Shown here: in pieces, positions 61,401 through 64,000 of the stretch
Layout: each line of letters opens with the position of its first letter
Numbering within the stretch: the stretch's first letter is position 1
Assembly: GCA_009838515.1 (NCBI GenBank)
Contig: VXRL01000016.1
Span: 124,001 to 188,000 of the forward strand
DNA: 64,000 nucleotides
Direction of reading: 5' to 3'
Source: Terriglobia bacterium
Lineage (GTDB): Bacteria > Acidobacteriota > Terriglobia > Bryobacterales > UBA6623
The notes under the pieces: generated by a model
Told to the model about the DNA's origin: nothing
The model's input: only the letters and a program-made list of their open reading frames with translations
Databases searched by the model: none
Position numbers and translations under genes: made by a program

Positions 61401-64000
61401 TCGCGGCGCAAATGGTCACGCACGAGGAACTGGTGGCGCCGGCGCCGCCGGGGGTCTCCGTGACGGACCTCGCCACAGTACCTAGCGCCTTTGTCTCAGC
61501 CGCGCTTTCCTACGAATACTCTGGGCTAGAGGCTGGCGAGCGGGTGCTGATTCACGCCGGCGCGGGCGGAGTGGGACTGGCGGCCATTCAGCTGGCCCGG
61601 GCCGCGGGCGCGGAAGTGTTCACGACCGCGAGCGAGCCAAAGCAGGGATATCTCCGATCCCTAGGCGTGTCGCACGTGTTCGACAGCCGCACGACTAGGT
61701 TCGCGGAAGGAATCCTCGAAGCCACGGGCGGCGCCGGGGTCGACATAGTCCTCAACAGCTTGACCGGAGAGGGATTCATCGACGCCAGCCTGTCGTGCCT
61801 GGCACATGGCGGGAGATTCGTGGAACTCGCGAGAAGGGACATCCTCAGCGAGGACGAGATGGCCTCGGTGCGGCCCGACGTGGGCTACGACATCTTGGAA
61901 CTGGATGTTCTGAAGAAGACCGAGCCGGCCTGGGTGGGAACGGTCCTGCGGGGCATCATGCAGCGCCTTTCGGCGGGAAAGCTAGAGCCGCTGATCCATA
62001 GCAGGTGGCCACTGGCCGAAGCAGGCGCGGCGCTGAGGTTCATGCGCTCAGCCCGCCATCTCGGGAAGATCGTCGTAACGACGCCACCGCTCGCGGGCGG
62101 GCGATTGCGGCCGGAAAGGACCTATCTGGTGACCGGCGGCCTGGGCGGGATTGGATGTGCCGTGGCCGGGTGGCTGGCCGACCGCGGAGCGGCGACGATC
62201 GTGCTCAACGGACGGCGGCCGCCGGACCCCGAGGCCGAGGCAGAGATTGCAGCGCTGCGGGCGCGCGGTGTCGACGTGCGGGTTGAGCTTGCGGACGTGT
62301 CAGACGCCGTGGCGGTGAATGAAATGCTCGCGAGGACGGATCGGGAGCTGCCCGCGCTAGGCGGCGTGATTCACAGCGTAGGGGTGCTCTCGGACGGTGC
62401 GCTCGGCAACCAGAGCTGGGAGCGGTTCGAGCGGGTGCTGTGGCCCAAAGTGCTGGGCGCGTGGCACCTGCACCGCGCGACGGCCAGCCGCGATCTCGAT
62501 CTCTTCATCCTTTTCTCGAGCCGAGTCGGTGTCATGGGCAATCCGGGCCAGGCGAACCACGCCACGGCCAATGCATTCCTAGATCAGCTGGCTGCCCATC
62601 GTCGCGCGCTGGGGCTTCCGGGCCAAGCCATAGCCTGGGGGGCGTGGTCGGACATCGGGGAAGCGGCCGAACAAAAGGAGCGGATCGAAAGGCAGCGGGC
62701 GGCTCTCGGCGGTCGCTGGTTCACGCCGCAACAGGGCCTTCGGGCGATGGAAGGGCTGGTGCGCCAGGACGTTACGAATTCCGTCGTGATGTCGATGGAC
62801 TGGGAGGTCTTCCAAGAGGCTGTCGAGGACCGGCCGCCCCTGCTAGAGGAACTGCTCGCCGGGACCGACGAAGCCCAGGTGGATTCGCCGGCTCTGGCCG
62901 ACGACCTGATCTCACGGCTGCAGGCCACGCCTGCGGGCGAACGCGAGGGCTTGCTGTCGTCGTTCGTGCAGCAGGAGTTGCAGGCGGTGCTGCGATTGCC
63001 GAATGCGCCGGCGCCCACGGTAGGGTTTTTCGACCTGGGAATGGACTCGCTAATGGCCGTGGAGCTAAGGAATCGGCTGAACCGCGCATTGGCCGACGCG
63101 TACATGGCCTCGAATACGGTCGTGTTCGACTACCCCAGCGTCGCCGCGCTCGCCGGCCATCTGGCGGAGGAGCTAGCCGGTGTGGGGGCCGCGCCCGTCC
63201 CGCAGGCGGCAGTCGAGCCGGAAGCGGCGCGGCAGCCGGCAGTGCCTGGCGAGGGCGGTCAAATCGCGATCGTGGGCATGGCGTGCCTGTTCCCCGGTGC
63301 GCCGGATCTCGACGCTTACTGGCGTCTGCTCGAGTCAGGTGCCGACGCTGTGACAGACGGGAGACGGGATTCCGGCCCTTGGAGCGGTGTCGCGGGAGAC
63401 CCCGGCGCCGAGAGAGCCGAATTGCGGCGGGGCGGGTTCGTTGACGGGCTCGATCGGTTCGACGCGAGGTTCTTTCGCATCAGGCCGATCGAGGCGAGGA
63501 CGATGGACCCGCGCCAAAGGATGTTGCTAGAGACGAGCTGGCGGGCGCTTGAGGATGCTGGAATTGATCCCGGGCCACTCGGGGGATCGCCCGCCGGCGT
63601 GTATGCCGGCCTAACCGGAGGCAGCGAGTATCGCGACCTAGTCGCGTCCAGCGGCCAAGATGACAGCTACCTCGGCACGGCCGCAAGCGTCGCGCTGGGG
63701 CGGATCGCGTACACGCTTGGCCTGATGGGCCCCGCCGTGCCGGTGGACGCGACTTGTGCGTCTTCGCTGGTCGCGGTTCACCAAGCGGTAGCCGCCTTGC
63801 AACAGGGTGAAGTTGAGCTTGCCTTGGCGGGAGGCGTGCAGACGGCCCTGTCACCCTCCGTTGCTAAGTTCATGGCGGAATTCGGACTGTTGTCGAAGAC
63901 CGGCCGTTGCAGGACGTTCGACGCGGCTGCGGATGGCTTCGTGCGCGGCGAGGGCTGCGGGATGGTGGTTCTCAAGCGGCTGCGGGATGCGGAGGAAGAT
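55484..64000 (+). CDS. Highly reducing type I polyketide synthase with C-methyltransferase (continues beyond the window)
   Basis: One frame is open from 55484 to the window end (2839 codons, no stop). GTG at 55484 is chosen for the GAAGGGAAC site 7 nt upstream. Domains with approximate residues: KS 18-440 (Cys190, His325, His365); AT 579-860 (GHSVGE, Ser670; RAFHS near 774, the malonyl-CoA type); DH 940-1225 (HxxxGxxxxP at His981, Asp1154); C-methyltransferase about 1370-1650 (VIEVGAGTGSA at 1480); ER about 1892-2190 (AGAGGVG at 2025-2031); KR 2213-2390 (TGGLGGIG; His2359 where Tyr is usual); ACP about 2485-2570 (GMDSL, Ser2522); then a second KS from 2593 (Cys2758). The expected product is a methyl-branched, fully reduced chain. 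Confidence 0.93.
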   Translation, partial: MPANADPSKRQTPPGEPIAIVGMACRFPGAPDISALWHLLEAGGNAVAEATPGSGVSRVDELFSNSSNLSGACRFCAYVDGIEQFDARFFRISPVEAEMLDPQQRMMLETTWQALEEAGIDPDQLKGSRTGVYTGISNDEYRMLVVESSKPAEAASCLYALSGTNLNGTAGRVSFVLGLMGPAKAVDAACASSLVSVHDAVADLQQRRADLAIAGGVQAILNGRIFELRADSMMLSPDGQCKAFDASANGYVRGEGCGVVVLKRLSEAEADGDRIWGVITGSAVNHGGASVGLTVPHTPALEKVIEAALSQAGIAPSEVDYLEAHGTGTAVGDPIELNAVSTVYGRGRRADRPLLVGSIKTNVGHLESAAGIAGLIKAALVMQRGVIPKHLHFQTPTPAVDWDRMPLQVTSTMMDLPERGRPRRAGVNSFGISGTNVHLVVEEYCAPDKGPYGRSQAAGAAYEVSVPPSAAVADLALPEQGLERRETRLLPLSGKSDVALQELAQRYVSWLEGHSAELASASSAADPLLSDMAWTAGVGRTHFDLRAGIVFRDVGTLRERLAALAAGGAGASPRTPATVAFAYTGQGSQWVGMGSALYRREPVARAVLDRCEEVFRAATGTSLLEVMFGPSECNLGHTEWEQPALYALGCALTALWSSVDVRPSVVVGHSVGELPAAQAAGVFSLEDGMRFAIARGTLLADTEPGAMAAVFAPPTTVAKAVEALNLSANGLGLSISADNGTHQVLSGPVARIDAALKHFESSGVRVRRLNTTRAFHSALVEPALGELEACFTGIDVKPPSLAVVSNVTGRAVAPDDAMDGSYWRRHAREPVAFAQGVKTLADLGVDLVVEIGPRPVLAGLLASAWPDSAEIPAPTALASLHPPSGNSAEREGGVDLTRAVAEAYEAGLPVCFAGLFAGEARRRISLPSYPFQRERYWLEPAKRRRAAAGHPMLGVRHESASGTVTFETEVFPADPEWLSDHQVFGRVIAPGALYGAMAAAASLAEGADTAMVEDLQLHNALVFPKSDSQDGSEESGRTVQVMLDPSDGADSRHVQIFSRGSDGGWTVHVEGRVSPQAPVPDVAASIALESLKESLSPVDVSAYYRARAATGIDLGPSFRTLGRLWCGPGEALGEVSLPEALGRNGLDVHPLVLDGCFQVVAAARNPGAVEAGITYLPFGWERLWLTGRLPDRVVCHVRMNEASRAAEAASGELPEVVTGEVRIYDPEGVPLGGLSGYTVKRATRAALLSAVEGVNDLLYEVVWRESALAPGISPADFLPSPSAVASRSGLLSDYLSQEGVAPTDRSALLADLERWSRSRALVTLDKLGWERKAGDVVDADDLRERLDVIADHKRVFRRMLEMLAKSGVLEAADGGFGVKVGSADPLPDEMPGDLEEFADRMLELYPHGATEVGLFRRCGGELAEVLRGRADALTLLFSSGDPTPGDLYLKAPVARAANRILRETVQALVAGLPEGRRLKVIEVGAGTGSATAAILPELPPEQFDYVYTDISAGFFAEAEARFGGAEASIEYRALDIESDPIEQGFRPHGYDLLIASNVLHATRYLQETLAHCRELLAPSGHLVALENLSGQGWMDLTFGQLDGWWRFADDYRPHHALASPAIWRRALSDAGFREAEVLGLDESDPAAFPDKGVIVAQGPVEVAERPGIWVLASSSGGASEELAGILAAHNQTVVLAQPAGEQNRDSGQEGSDAARKAVETERRESWQSLFESLPGEIPLAGVVHLGALDGHGDAATTAEIAEDTRRLVASALALSQGLLDADATPEKGVWFLTRGAQVLERERGGQLLGATLWGFGKALARELPHLQPRMIDLDTSGTAVPRDLANELLWPDSENHIAHRFGSRQVARLVRMEDGAQRLTLPDDPAWALAPDPGGVFERPCVSPLAERPLEPHEIRVSVEASGLNFWDVFRSLGFIEEGNLGREMCGHIVDVGSEVSKVSVGDHVVGLGFGAFAAQMVTHEELVAPAPPGVSVTDLATVPSAFVSAALSYEYSGLEAGERVLIHAGAGGVGLAAIQLARAAGAEVFTTASEPKQGYLRSLGVSHVFDSRTTRFAEGILEATGGAGVDIVLNSLTGEGFIDASLSCLAHGGRFVELARRDILSEDEMASVRPDVGYDILELDVLKKTEPAWVGTVLRGIMQRLSAGKLEPLIHSRWPLAEAGAALRFMRSARHLGKIVVTTPPLAGGRLRPERTYLVTGGLGGIGCAVAGWLADRGAATIVLNGRRPPDPEAEAEIAALRARGVDVRVELADVSDAVAVNEMLARTDRELPALGGVIHSVGVLSDGALGNQSWERFERVLWPKVLGAWHLHRATASRDLDLFILFSSRVGVMGNPGQANHATANAFLDQLAAHRRALGLPGQAIAWGAWSDIGEAAEQKERIERQRAALGGRWFTPQQGLRAMEGLVRQDVTNSVVMSMDWEVFQEAVEDRPPLLEELLAGTDEAQVDSPALADDLISRLQATPAGEREGLLSSFVQQELQAVLRLPNAPAPTVGFFDLGMDSLMAVELRNRLNRALADAYMASNTVVFDYPSVAALAGHLAEELAGVGAAPVPQAAVEPEAARQPAVPGEGGQIAIVGMACLFPGAPDLDAYWRLLESGADAVTDGRRDSGPWSGVAGDPGAERAELRRGGFVDGLDRFDARFFRIRPIEARTMDPRQRMLLETSWRALEDAGIDPGPLGGSPAGVYAGLTGGSEYRDLVASSGQDDSYLGTAASVALGRIAYTLGLMGPAVPVDATCASSLVAVHQAVAALQQGEVELALAGGVQTALSPSVAKFMAEFGLLSKTGRCRTFDAAADGFVRGEGCGMVVLKRLRDAEED

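Noticed and set aside
1-64000. CRISPR arrays, rRNA and tRNA genes
   Set aside because: No regularly spaced repeats and no tRNA- or rRNA-like sequence were recognised in any gap while reading.

Overview
The window is a GC-rich chromosomal segment from a Gram-negative-type heterotrophic bacterium. KdsB implies a KDO-containing lipopolysaccharide, several products carry lipoprotein or twin-arginine signals, and a Rieske/cytochrome b complex with multihaem cytochrome c implies aerobic or nitrate-type respiration. Sulfatases, a sialidase, a DUF3604 protein, three dihydrodipicolinate-synthase-family (DHDPS) proteins and a large PVC-type haem protein suggest a member of Acidobacteriota or a neighbouring phylum feeding on sulfated or acidic glycans. 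That placement is an inference from gene content; there is no rRNA or tRNA in the window to test it.

Layout. 0-0.6 kb: RelE/ParE-type toxin-antitoxin pair. 0.8-4.6 kb: exported DUF3604 protein and, divergently, a class IV aminotransferase. 4.8-11 kb: addB-addA recombination helicase-nuclease. 11-19.1 kb: catabolic and exported proteins (5-dehydro-4-deoxyglucarate dehydratase-like protein, beta-propeller lipoprotein, exported DHDPS-family protein, sialidase, sulfatase, alpha/beta hydrolase) and a decayed propeller gene. 19.2-21.8 kb: a higBA module sitting between a broken 5' copy and the intact copy of a triple-RidA lipoprotein gene. 21.8-27.2 kb: deoxyhypusine-synthase-like protein, large PVC-type haem protein, third DHDPS-family protein. 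27.2-29.4 kb: a selenoprotein gene of the UGSC type, read through an in-frame TGA, and its thioredoxin-fused partner. 29.6-34.0 kb: purQ-purL-purF. 34.2-35.0 kb: exported HpcH/HpaI aldolase. 35.1-42.4 kb: respiratory operon (Rieske, split cytochrome b, octahaem cytochrome c, cupredoxin-like lipoprotein, ctaB). 42.5-49.7 kb: kdsB, sulfatase, a decayed toxin-antitoxin pair, SDR, mazG, GNAT, sugar isomerase. 49.7-54.9 kb: EF-G paralogue, sulfatase, small lipoprotein, ThuA-like lipoprotein. 55.5 kb to the end: one very large open reading frame encoding a highly reducing type I polyketide synthase (KS-AT-DH-cMT-ER-KR-ACP-KS...), running off the window.

The observations most worth following are (i) the UGSC selenoprotein gene with a SECIS-like hairpin right after its UGA, next to a thioredoxin-fold fusion protein that may be its redox partner; (ii) the methylating, fully reducing polyketide synthase; and (iii) the octahaem cytochrome that replaces the usual mono- or dihaem cytochrome c of a bc-type complex.
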